From NCBI GenBank assembly GCA_002428405.1, contig DIWD01000010.1:1-13635 (forward strand): a DNA stretch of 13,635 nt. The letters run 5' to 3'. The notes under the pieces were generated by a model, which was not told the DNA's origin, ran no database searches, and saw nothing but the letters and a program-made list of their open reading frames with translations. Position numbers and translations under genes: made by a program. How positions within the stretch are numbered: position 1 is the first letter of the stretch; each line of letters opens with the position of its first letter. Positions 1 to 6,894 of the stretch are shown here, piece by piece. The DNA comes from a bacterium UBA6115 (GTDB lineage Bacteria > Bacillota_A > Clostridia > Christensenellales > Aristaeellaceae).

Positions 1-179
1 CGCTGGGCGCGCTGACCATCGGGGTAATCAACAACGGGCTGACCATGCTCCGGCTGACCGGCAACTCGGAGTTTTGGAAAAAAGCCATCCAGGGCGCGGT
101 GATCCTCATCGCGGTCATCACCAACGTGTACATCAAGCGCAGCCATGAAAGGCGCGTGCTCAGGGGGAGGCGGATTTAG
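1..179 (+). CDS. Sugar ABC transporter permease, C-terminal fragment (5' end outside window)
   Basis: This open frame runs in from the window edge, with the first full codon at base 3, and ends at TAG 177-179. It gives about 58 residues. The fragment starts with a hydrophobic stretch containing GALTIGVINNGL and then a last membrane segment around AIQGAVILIAVITNVYI, followed by a basic cytoplasmic tail rich in Arg. The NNG(L/M) pattern and this last helix are typical of the C-terminus of RbsC/RhaP-type inner-membrane permeases (BPD_transp_2 family). The next gene is a second permease of the same family, one base after this stop. The pair therefore probably forms a heterodimeric channel, as in RhaP/RhaQ or LsrC/LsrD importers. 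The substrate cannot be told from this fragment, and the ATPase gene is expected further upstream. Confidence 0.8.
   Translation, partial: LGALTIGVINNGLTMLRLTGNSEFWKKAIQGAVILIAVITNVYIKRSHERRVLRGRRI
163..170 (+). promoter_or_regulatory. Ribosome binding site that sets the start of the second permease
   Basis: GGGGGAGG lies 10 nt before ATG 181. It overlaps the last codons of the upstream permease. It supports 181 over an in-frame ATG at 145, which would add a Gly-rich, unrelated 12-residue extension. Confidence 0.6.
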
Positions 180-180
180 C

Positions 181-1215
181 ATGGCAGAAGATAAAGGGAT
201 CATCAGGGCCCTCCCCGCCTGGATACGCCGGCGCGAGTGGATCCTTGCCGCCCTGATTGTGATTGTTTTCCTCCTTTTTTCCTCCCTGGCCCCTGGGAAT
301 TATACCTTCCCCAAACTGCTCAACCAGACCCGCGTGTACATGGTTGACGTAGGGTTTATGGCGCTGGGCATCCTGCTGGTGCTGGTGCTGGGCGACATCG
401 ACATTTCCGTGGCCGCGGTGGCCGGCCTGTCCGCCACCGTGATGTCGGTCACCTATGCCGCAGGCGGCGGCCTGCCCTTCTGGGTCTCCCTGGGCCTGAT
501 GCTGCTGGTCGGCGCCGCCTGCGGGCTGCTCAACGGCCTGCTGGTCACGCGCTTCAAAGAACTGTTCCCCATGATCATCACCCTGTCCACCCAAACACTC
601 TTCCGTGGCATTGCCTATATCATCCTCAAGGACCAGTCCGCCGGGAGCTTTCCAGCCTGGTTCTCCAAGGACCTGGGTTACGGCTCCCTGTCCATCCTGG
701 GGCTTGACGTTCCCATCATGCTCCTGTGCCTGCTGGGCTTCATCCCCTTCTTCCATGTCTGGCTGCACCACACCGCCTCCGGCCGCAGCCTCTTCGCCGC
801 GGGCACCAACCTGACCGCCAGCCGCTATTCAGGGCTGAAAACCGACCGGATCAAGCTTTTCGCCTTTACCATGAACGGCGTGTTTGCGGCCATCGGCGGT
901 CTTTTCCTGTGCTCGCGCACCGGATCGGTCAAATACACCATCGGCATGGGCTTTGAGATGCAGGCCATCGCGGTGGCCGTGCTGGGAGGCGCTTCCACTT
1001 CCGGAGGCCGCGGCAGTGTGCCGGGGCTGCTGCTGGCGCTCATCCTGCTCACCGCGCTGAAAAACGGCCTGATGCTCCTTTACAATGACGCCTTTATCCT
1101 CAACCTGTCCGTCGGGCTGCTGCTGATCCTGGTCGTGCTCATCCCCAATCTCATCGGCATGATGAATTCCCGGCATCAGGTGCTCCGCCAGCGGCTGACG
1201 CTTCGCAAAGCCTGA
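181..1215 (+). CDS. Sugar ABC transporter permease, RbsC/RhaQ type
   Basis: This is a 344-residue integral membrane protein, close to the usual length for RbsC/RhaQ permeases. It has a short basic cytoplasmic N-terminus (PAWIRRREW) followed by about eight to ten hydrophobic segments. Family marks include GDIDISVAAVAGLSA near residue 80, LNGLLVT, and the late motif AIAVAVLGGASTSGGRGS, which matches the conserved AIAAVVLGG-GGRG block that contacts the ATPase. Together with the preceding permease it should form the membrane channel of a pentose/6-deoxyhexose-type importer. I chose ATG 181 because of the ribosome site at 163-170. It begins one base after the upstream stop, so the two permeases are almost certainly co-translated. 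RhaQ-like is the best family guess because of the RhaS-like binding protein that follows, but the transported sugar is not proven. Confidence 0.9.
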   Translation: MAEDKGIIRALPAWIRRREWILAALIVIVFLLFSSLAPGNYTFPKLLNQTRVYMVDVGFMALGILLVLVLGDIDISVAAVAGLSATVMSVTYAAGGGLPFWVSLGLMLLVGAACGLLNGLLVTRFKELFPMIITLSTQTLFRGIAYIILKDQSAGSFPAWFSKDLGYGSLSILGLDVPIMLLCLLGFIPFFHVWLHHTASGRSLFAAGTNLTASRYSGLKTDRIKLFAFTMNGVFAAIGGLFLCSRTGSVKYTIGMGFEMQAIAVAVLGGASTSGGRGSVPGLLLALILLTALKNGLMLLYNDAFILNLSVGLLLILVVLIPNLIGMMNSRHQVLRQRLTLRKA

Positions 1216-1221
1216 GTACCC

Positions 1222-1239
1222 AACAAGCGGAGGCTTGTT
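1222..1239 (+). other. Hairpin between permease and binding-protein genes
   Basis: AACAAGC (1222-1228) and GCTTGTT (1233-1239) form a perfect 7-bp stem with a GGAG loop. It is followed by A residues, not T, so it is not a terminator on this strand. It sits just before the ribosome site AAGGAGG (1249-1255) of the binding-protein gene. It may be an mRNA processing or stability element that favours high expression of the binding protein. Confidence 0.45.
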
Positions 1240-1266
1240 AAAAAATAGAAGGAGGACCTGTACCCT

Positions 1267-2274
1267 ATGAAAAAAATCCTGTCCCTGATTCTCGCCGCAG
1301 CACTGATCCTGACCCTGCCGCTGTCCATGATGGCCGAGGAACCCATCAAGATCGGCGTCGTGTACAAGCAGACCGGCAACCCCTTCTTCGAGGCCGCCGT
1401 GCGCGGTTTCGAACAGGCAAAAGAAGAGCTGGGCTTTGAGTTCATCCACAACGGCCCGGCCGACTCCTCCAATGAAGGCCAGATCCAGATCATCGAAGGC
1501 TTCATCCAGCAGGAAGTGGATGCCATCGCCATCTCGGCCAACGACGCCGCGGGCGTGGTCTCTGTACTTCAGACCGCCATGGAAAAGGGCATCAAGGTCA
1601 TTTCCTGGGACTCCAAAGTGCTGGCTGAAGGCCGCAACCTGAACATCGATCCCTCTGTCGCCCAGAACATCGGGCGCGTCCAGGTGGAAGAGATCTCCGC
1701 GCAGATCGGCGGGGAAGGCCAGATCGCCATCCTGTCCGCCGCCGCCACCCATGACAACCAGAACACCTGGATCAAGTTCATGAAGGAAGAACTGCTCAAG
1801 CCCGAGTATGCCAAGATCGAGCTGGTCACTGTCGTGTACGGCGACGACCTGACCGACAAATCCTACCAGGAGATGCAGGGCCTGATCAATTCCTATCCGA
1901 ACCTGAAAGGCGTTATCTCCCCGACCACCGTGGGCGTCGCGGCTGCCGCGGTCTGCATCAAGGACAACGGCCTCTCCGGCAAGATCAAGCTGACCGGCCT
2001 GGGCCTGCCTTCTGAGATGGCCGACCACCTCGCGGACCGTACCTGCGAAGGCATGTACCTGTGGAATCCGATTGACCTGGGCTACTGCGCGGCCTACGCG
2101 TCCGTTGCCATGGTCAAGGGCGAGATCACCGGCGCCGCGGGCGAGAAATTCGTCGCCGGGCACTTGGGTGAGCGCGAAATCTCAGACGCCGGCGACGGCG
2201 GCACCTTCACCATCGTGGGCGATCCCTTCCGCTTCACCCCCGAAAACATCGAAGACTGGAAGAACGTCTACTGA
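1267..2274 (+). CDS. Sugar ABC transporter solute-binding protein, RhaS/LsrB-like
   Basis: This 335-residue secreted protein of the type 1 periplasmic-binding fold captures a sugar and delivers it to the permease pair. Residues 1-23 form a Sec signal peptide: a basic MKK start, a Leu/Ala-rich core and a likely cut after SMMA. The mature part has family blocks close to those of rhamnose-binding RhaS and AI-2-binding LsrB: NPFFEAAVRGFEQA, FIHNGP, the QIQIIEGFI helix, DAIAISANDA, GIKVISWDS and LWNPIDLGY. The stretch FIHNGP-(SS)-QIQII looks nearer RhaS than LsrB. The ribosome site AAGGAGG at 1249-1255 supports ATG 1267. Oddly, there is no cysteine at the signal-peptide end, so this is not a canonical lipoprotein. 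Rhamnose, another 6-deoxysugar or a ketose are all possible ligands. Confidence 0.9.
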   Translation: MKKILSLILAAALILTLPLSMMAEEPIKIGVVYKQTGNPFFEAAVRGFEQAKEELGFEFIHNGPADSSNEGQIQIIEGFIQQEVDAIAISANDAAGVVSVLQTAMEKGIKVISWDSKVLAEGRNLNIDPSVAQNIGRVQVEEISAQIGGEGQIAILSAAATHDNQNTWIKFMKEELLKPEYAKIELVTVVYGDDLTDKSYQEMQGLINSYPNLKGVISPTTVGVAAAAVCIKDNGLSGKIKLTGLGLPSEMADHLADRTCEGMYLWNPIDLGYCAAYASVAMVKGEITGAAGEKFVAGHLGEREISDAGDGGTFTIVGDPFRFTPENIEDWKNVY

Positions 2275-2291
2275 TACAAAGTTTACACTGC

Positions 2292-2322
2292 GGGACCCGG
2301 GGGATTTTGTCCCCCGGGTCCC
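2292..2322 (+). terminator. Perfect 13-bp hairpin after the binding-protein gene
   Basis: The arms at 2292-2304 and 2310-2322 are fully complementary around a TTTTG loop. The stem starts 17 nt after the stop codon. The T-tract comes only after a second hairpin, so this element may act in tandem termination or may protect the 3' end of the transporter mRNA. Confidence 0.65.
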
Positions 2323-2327
2323 CAACC

Positions 2328-2354
2328 CGGGAACTGATCCCGTTTTTCTTTATT
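2328..2354 (+). terminator. Short intrinsic terminator with T-tract
   Basis: CGGGA (2328-2332) pairs with TCCCG (2338-2342) around ACTGA. It is followed directly by TTTTTCTTTATT. The stem is only 5 bp, so termination may be partial. With the stronger hairpin just before it, it would separate transport and catabolic mRNAs. Confidence 0.6.
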
Positions 2355-2382
2355 GAATCACCATCCTGACAGGCTTTATAAT
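2353..2382 (+). promoter_or_regulatory. Sigma70/SigA-type promoter for the catabolic operon
   Basis: A -35-like TTGAAT (2353-2358, four of six consensus bases) and a perfect TATAAT -10 (2377-2382) are separated by 18 nt in a locally AT-rich patch of a GC-rich window. Transcription would begin near 2389, leaving a leader of only about 20 nt before the aldolase ATG. An inverted repeat, CCTGA (2365-2369) with TCAGG (2382-2386), spans the -10 and could be an operator, though it is short enough to occur by chance. Confidence 0.6.
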
Positions 2383-2407
2383 CAGGCAAAATGCTTTGGA
2401 GGCGCGA

Positions 2408-3469
2408 ATGGCGGATTTTTTCATCAGGCATCAGAAGGCGCTGAATGACTTCAGCGAAATGTCCCGCGCAATCGGCAGCCGGGCGGACTATGTGCAGGGC
2501 GGCGGCGGCAACACCTCTGTCAAGCTGGACGGCGGGCTGATGGCCATCAAGGCCTCCGGATTCCACTTGTCAGATGTGCTCCCTCAGGCGGGCTACGCGG
2601 TGCTGGAGGGCACAAAACTCAGGGATTATTATTTGAACCGCCAGCCAAACGAGTTTCCTGACATCGAAACCGCGGGCGCTGAGCAGGCGAGGCTGAACAC
2701 CCTTCAAATTGAAGGGCTCAAAACCCTTCGCCCCTCGGTCGAGGCGGGCTTCCATTCCCTGCTGTCCACTTTCGTCGCCCATTCCCACAGCGTGTACGGA
2801 AACCTTGCCGCCTGCTGCGGAAAGGCTGAGGAAGTCACCCGGACGGCGCTGGATGGCGCGCCGTATTCCTGGGCGCTCATACCCTATGTGGACCCGGGCG
2901 TCAGGCTCACCTTCACCATCCGCGACATCATCGCCCGGGTGAAAAAGGAGACCGGCAGGACGCCCGGTATCCTGCTGATGCAAAACCACGGGCTGATTGC
3001 CCATCATGATGACATGCGCGCCTGCCTTGAACTGCATGAGGACGCCAACCTGCGTTTCCAGCGGTACTTCAGCGTGACCCCGGGGGATTTCCCCAAGCCT
3101 GCGGTCAGGGAACTGGCGGACGGCAGCTTTGTTTCCAATACCTCCTGGCTGAAGGAACGCCTGAAAGGCTTTGCGCACCCGGATGCCGAACTGATGGACG
3201 AGCCGCTCTACCCCGACCAGATGGTGTTCTTCCAGGGCACCCTGGGCAGCGCGGCGGTCATCTCCCGGGACACAGGGGAAGTGCGGTACGACACCCCGCA
3301 GAAAAACGCGCAGACGATTGAGGAGACCCTCTGCGCGGTGGTGTTCATCCGGGAGACCCTTCACAGGAAAGGATTGGCTCCCGTGTCCATGGGCGAGGCC
3401 GCCCGGGCTTTCATCAGCGGCTGGGAAAGCGAGGAATACCGTAAAAAATTGGCTGAGGGAAAAGGATGA
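2408..3469 (+). CDS. Class II aldolase, L-rhamnulose/L-fuculose-phosphate aldolase-like
   Basis: This is a 353-residue cytoplasmic enzyme of the class II aldolase/adducin family. Such aldolases use a metal ion (usually Zn) to split ketose 1-phosphates into dihydroxyacetone phosphate and an aldehyde. Visible marks are the N-terminal phosphate-binding GGGGNTS (residues 31-37), the catalytic Glu/His block SVEAGFH (E112, H116), the metal pair HSH (H125, H127) and the third metal histidine in MQNHGLI (H194). The ligand set is therefore complete. It is longer than stand-alone FucA-type aldolases (about 215-275 residues) and resembles the aldolase half of bifunctional rhamnulose-phosphate aldolase/dehydrogenase proteins. 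GGAGG at 2398-2402 puts the start at ATG 2408 rather than the TTG at 2396. Its stop overlaps the kinase start by 4 nt. The kinase neighbour suggests rhamnulose 1-phosphate or a related substrate, which is an inference. Confidence 0.8.
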   Translation: MADFFIRHQKALNDFSEMSRAIGSRADYVQGGGGNTSVKLDGGLMAIKASGFHLSDVLPQAGYAVLEGTKLRDYYLNRQPNEFPDIETAGAEQARLNTLQIEGLKTLRPSVEAGFHSLLSTFVAHSHSVYGNLAACCGKAEEVTRTALDGAPYSWALIPYVDPGVRLTFTIRDIIARVKKETGRTPGILLMQNHGLIAHHDDMRACLELHEDANLRFQRYFSVTPGDFPKPAVRELADGSFVSNTSWLKERLKGFAHPDAELMDEPLYPDQMVFFQGTLGSAAVISRDTGEVRYDTPQKNAQTIEETLCAVVFIRETLHRKGLAPVSMGEAARAFISGWESEEYRKKLAEGKG

Positions 3470-4950
3470 AGACGCTGGACCTTCTGGCTTTTGACATCGG
3501 CGCTTCCAACGGTAGGGGCATCATCGGGCGCTTTGACGGCAAAACCATGCGGCTGGAGAACGCGGGCTTCTTTGACAACAATTTTATCCAGAAGGACGGG
3601 ATATGCTGTTGGGATTACGGGCGTATCCTGAACAATATCAAGGAAGTCTTCGCAAAAACCAGGACACTTGGCTTTTCCCCCTCCTGCTTTGGCATCGACA
3701 CCTGGGGCGTGGACTACGGGCTGCTGGACGGGGAAGGCTGCTTGACGGAGGACCCGAGGGCCTACCGCAATTCAAGCGACAGGGAAATGAAGGCCGCCTG
3801 GGAGAAGGTTCCAAAGCGTGCCCTCTTTGACAGGACCGGCATCGCGGCGCTGAACTTCAACACTGTCTACCAGCTGTACCGGCGCGTGCTGGAGGAGGAC
3901 CCCGCGCTGAAAAACGCCCGCGCCCTGCTGTTCATGCCCGACCTGCTGGGATACTCCCTGACGGGGGTGAAACGCAACGAGTACACCATCGCCTCCACGT
4001 CCGGCCTGCTGGATGTCAGGACCCGCGGCTGGGCCTGTGACATCATTGGGCAGCTTTCCATCCCGGAGGGGATTTTCATGCCCCTTGACATGCCGGGCAC
4101 GCTGCGGGGAAGGCTTCTGCCGGACGTTGCAGGGGAGCTTGGCCTGCCGCAGATCCCCTTCGCGGCGGTCGGCGCGCACGACACCGCCAGCGCGGTGGCA
4201 GCGATACCCGGCTCAGGGGATTTCGCCTTCTGCTCCTCGGGCACCTGGTCCCTGTTTGGCATGGAGACGGACGCGCCTGTGCTGACCGATATTGTTTTTC
4301 AGAATAATTTCAGCAACGAAGGCACCGTGCAGGGCGGGTTCCGGCCGCTGAAGAACATCATGGGTTTGTGGATCATCCAGGAATGCCGCCGGGAATGGGC
4401 GAAAAAAACCGGGGAGACGCTGGACTGGGAAGACATCAAGGCCCAGGCGGCCCGGGCCAAACCTTTCCAATGCGTCATTGACCCGGATTACCCGGAGTTC
4501 TACAAGGCTGGGGGAATGCCGGGGAAGATCCTGGAATATTGCAGAAAGACAGGGCAAAGGGAGCCGGACGGTGTGGGCGGATACGCCCGGACCGTGTATG
4601 AGTCCCTGGCGCTGAAGTACCGCTGGGCGGTGGAACGCCTGGGCGAGATGAAGGGCAGGAGGATCCGGAGCCTGAACATGACCGGCGGGGGGATCCAGAA
4701 CCTGCTGCTCAACCAGATGGCGGCGGACAGCACAGGGCTGCCTGTCACCACAGGCCCGGTTGAAGGCGCTGCGATGGGCAACGCGCTTTTACAGGCAGTC
4801 GCCCTGGGCGAGATCAGGGACCTGGCGCAGGCGCGCGACGTGGTGCGCGCCTCGGTTGAAACCAAAGTGTATGAGCCGCATCCAACCGCCTGGTGGGACG
4901 AGGCTTACAACAGGATGCTCAGGAACATGGAGGCGCTGAAAGATGATTGA
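3466..4950 (+). CDS. Rhamnulokinase-type FGGY sugar kinase
   Basis: This is a 494-residue ATP-dependent carbohydrate kinase, about the length of E. coli RhaB. It should phosphorylate C1 of an L-ketose such as L-rhamnulose. Both FGGY domains are intact. The first opens with the ATP/phosphate loop AFDIGASNGR (residues 8-17) and carries the RhaB-like block IDTWGVDYGLLDG (77-89). VGAHDTASAV (235-244) holds the probable catalytic base D239. CSSGTWSLFG, LKNIMGLWIIQE and the C-terminal GGGIQNLLLNQMAADSTG with GPVEGAAMGN follow, all characteristic of RhaB. ATG 3466 overlaps the aldolase stop (ATGA), so translation is coupled. Relatives in this subfamily can accept other L-ketoses, so the true substrate may differ from rhamnulose. 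No isomerase to supply the ketose lies in the window. Confidence 0.87.
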   Translation: MKTLDLLAFDIGASNGRGIIGRFDGKTMRLENAGFFDNNFIQKDGICCWDYGRILNNIKEVFAKTRTLGFSPSCFGIDTWGVDYGLLDGEGCLTEDPRAYRNSSDREMKAAWEKVPKRALFDRTGIAALNFNTVYQLYRRVLEEDPALKNARALLFMPDLLGYSLTGVKRNEYTIASTSGLLDVRTRGWACDIIGQLSIPEGIFMPLDMPGTLRGRLLPDVAGELGLPQIPFAAVGAHDTASAVAAIPGSGDFAFCSSGTWSLFGMETDAPVLTDIVFQNNFSNEGTVQGGFRPLKNIMGLWIIQECRREWAKKTGETLDWEDIKAQAARAKPFQCVIDPDYPEFYKAGGMPGKILEYCRKTGQREPDGVGGYARTVYESLALKYRWAVERLGEMKGRRIRSLNMTGGGIQNLLLNQMAADSTGLPVTTGPVEGAAMGNALLQAVALGEIRDLAQARDVVRASVETKVYEPHPTAWWDEAYNRMLRNMEALKDD

Positions 4951-5821
4951 TTTGACCGGGTGGGAGCGCATCGCGGCCCAGCATATCCATTCGCGCGGCG
5001 AAGAAGCGCCGGGCAGGCTTTCCGGCAAAGCGGTGATCGTCACCGGCAGCGCGCAGGGATTCGGCCGCGGGATCGCGGAGGAGCTGTACAAGGAGGGCGC
5101 CCAAATCGTCATCGCGGACCTGAATGAGCCGCTGGCGCGGGAGGCCGCGGAGGCCCTGGGCGAACGTGCGGTGGCCTGCCGTGTGGATGTGTCGGACGAG
5201 GAGAGCGTCGCCGGGATGGTCAAAACCTGCGTGGAACGCTTCCACGGCCTGGACCTTCTCATTTCCAATGCCGGCGTCCTGAAGGCCGGGGGGCTGGAGG
5301 AGATGGAACTGAAGGATTTCGAGTTTGTCACCCGGGTCAACTATACCGCTTTCTTCCTCTGCGCCCGCTACGCCAGCCGGATCATGAAGGCCCAGCATGA
5401 GGCCGATCCGGCGTGGACCGGGGACATCATCCAGATCAACAGCAAGAGCGGCCTGGAAGGCAGCAACCGCAACTTCGCCTATGCCGGCGGCAAGTTCGGC
5501 GGCATCGGCCTTGTACAGAGCTTCGCGATGGAGCTTGCGCCCCACGGCATCAAGGTCAACGCCGTCTGCCCTGGCAACTACTACGACGGGCCGCTGTGGT
5601 CGGACCCCGAAAAGGGCCTGTTTGTCCAGTATTTACGGGCCGGCAAGGTGCCGGGCGCCCGGAGTGTGGAAGATGTGAGGCAGTTTTATCTCAGCAAGTC
5701 CCTCATCAAGCGCGGATGCCTGCCCAGGGATGTCGCCGTCGCCGTATTGTACGCGGTGGAACAGACCTACGAGACTGGCCAGGCCATCCCGGTGACAGGC
5801 GGGCAGGTCATGTTGAAATGA
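4943..5821 (+). CDS. SrlD-like short-chain dehydrogenase (sorbitol-6-phosphate 2-dehydrogenase family)
   Basis: This is a 292-residue cytoplasmic SDR oxidoreductase. The Rossmann motif TGSAQGFG is at residues 34-41, with Asp59 after the second strand favouring NAD(H) over NADP(H). SNAG is at 108-111, and the catalytic set is N133, S167, Y180 and K184. The second half closely follows the E. coli SrlD pattern: IIQINSKSG, KFGGIGL-QS, a PGN loop, KRGC and the final ETGQAIPVTGGQVM. SrlD oxidises glucitol 6-phosphate to fructose 6-phosphate. A 25-residue N-terminal extension precedes the fold. The start overlaps the kinase end by 8 nt and has GGAGG at 4929-4933. With the SorE-like gene two positions downstream it could complete a ketose-1-phosphate to ketose-6-phosphate conversion. 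The polyol phosphate used here is not established. Confidence 0.82.
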   Translation: MIDLTGWERIAAQHIHSRGEEAPGRLSGKAVIVTGSAQGFGRGIAEELYKEGAQIVIADLNEPLAREAAEALGERAVACRVDVSDEESVAGMVKTCVERFHGLDLLISNAGVLKAGGLEEMELKDFEFVTRVNYTAFFLCARYASRIMKAQHEADPAWTGDIIQINSKSGLEGSNRNFAYAGGKFGGIGLVQSFAMELAPHGIKVNAVCPGNYYDGPLWSDPEKGLFVQYLRAGKVPGARSVEDVRQFYLSKSLIKRGCLPRDVAVAVLYAVEQTYETGQAIPVTGGQVMLK

Positions 5822-6894
5822 TCAGTGAGAGCATTCTCAGGCGTTTGAACGCAGAGGAAAGCGGAGCCCGGCTGGAAGCGCTGCGGAAGGCTGCCCGGGC
5901 CGCCGCCTTCCCGGAAGCTGACCGCCGCTATATCAACAACCACATCCACACAACCTATTCCTTTTCGCCCTATTCGCCCAGTGCCGCGGTGTTTGCCGCG
6001 CGCATGGAAGGCTTGTGCACCGCCGGCATTGTGGACCACGACACCATCGCCGGGGCGGTGGAGTTCATCCAGGCCGGCAAAATCATCGGCCTGCCCGTGA
6101 CCGTCGGCATTGAAGCCCGGATCTCCATGGCCGGGACGCCCTTTGAAGGCCTGAGGACCAACAACCCGGACCAGACCGGCGTGAGCTATATGGTGCTGCA
6201 CGCCGTGCCCCATCAAAATATCCCCGCGGTGCAGGCATACTTCGCGCCGCTACGGGAAGCGCGCAACAAGCGAAACGAGAAAATGGTGGAAAACATCAAC
6301 CGCCTCACCGGCCTTGGGCTGGACTTCCAGCGCGACGTGCTGCCCCTGTCCATGGCGCGCGACGGCGGCAGCGTGACCGAACGCCACCTGATGCAAGCCG
6401 TGGCGCAAAAGGAGCGGCCTGGCCTTACCCTGCTGGAGGAGTATGACCGCATCGGGCAATTGAAAAAGGATTTTATCCCCAGGGTATACGTGGACGCGGA
6501 CGCGGAATGCCCGCCATTTTCCGAATATATCCGATTTTGCGAAGAGATGGGGGGCATCCTTGCCTATCCCTACCTGGGCGATGTGGCCGAGTCGGTCACC
6601 GGCGACAAGCGGGTTCAGAAATTTGAGGACGCATACCTTGACACCCTCTTCCAAATGTTGAACAATTATGGTGTGCGCGCCGTCACCTACATGCCTACGC
6701 GCAATACGCAGACGCAGCTTGATCGCCTGCGCGCGCTGTGCCGGCAGTACGGCATGATGGAAATCAGCGGGGAGGACATCAATTCCCCGCGCCAGAGCTT
6801 TGTCATCAGGAAGATGGAAGAGGAGCAGTTCGAAAACCTCATCGGCAGTACCTGGGAATTGATTAGGCATGAAAATGGAGGGATCATACCGTGA
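5818..6894 (+). CDS. PHP-domain protein, probable metal-dependent phosphoesterase
   Basis: This is a 358-residue protein with a PHP fold, a metal-dependent family that includes phosphatases such as histidinol phosphatase and TrpH. Visible motifs are NNHIHTTYS (H42, H44), VDHDT (D72, H73, D74), the GIEA glutamate E98 and a later His at 127. Two positions usually held by metal ligands differ: the AHP motif reads AYP (Y250) and the terminal D-x-H reads D-x-N (D320, N322, in GEDINSPR). The active site may hold fewer metals or act on an unusual substrate. ATG 5818 overlaps the SDR stop (ATGA) without a clear ribosome site, so it probably depends on translational coupling. The frame is open far upstream, but that part lies inside the SDR gene. 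A role as a sugar-phosphate phosphatase is only inferred from context. Confidence 0.75.
   Translation: MISESILRRLNAEESGARLEALRKAARAAAFPEADRRYINNHIHTTYSFSPYSPSAAVFAARMEGLCTAGIVDHDTIAGAVEFIQAGKIIGLPVTVGIEARISMAGTPFEGLRTNNPDQTGVSYMVLHAVPHQNIPAVQAYFAPLREARNKRNEKMVENINRLTGLGLDFQRDVLPLSMARDGGSVTERHLMQAVAQKERPGLTLLEEYDRIGQLKKDFIPRVYVDADAECPPFSEYIRFCEEMGGILAYPYLGDVAESVTGDKRVQKFEDAYLDTLFQMLNNYGVRAVTYMPTRNTQTQLDRLRALCRQYGMMEISGEDINSPRQSFVIRKMEEEQFENLIGSTWELIRHENGGIIP
6877..6882 (+). promoter_or_regulatory. Ribosome binding site supporting a GTG start
   Basis: GGAGGG lies 8 nt before GTG 6891, inside the last codons of the PHP gene. It fixes the non-ATG start of the SorE-like gene. No upstream in-frame ATG is needed. 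Confidence 0.6.

Noticed and set aside
829..2163. Long antisense open frame (444 codons) opposite the permease and binding-protein genes
   Set aside because: Its composition is a mirror of the sense genes, and it shows no motif or ribosome site of its own.
2275..2407. Riboswitch upstream of the aldolase
   Set aside because: The leader after the predicted promoter is only about 20 nt, and the strong hairpins lie upstream of that promoter as terminator structures.
5413..5817. Upstream extension of the PHP gene frame
   Set aside because: It lies wholly within the SDR gene in another frame. The product there is Arg/Gln-rich nonsense, and the ATGA overlap at 5818 gives a natural start.
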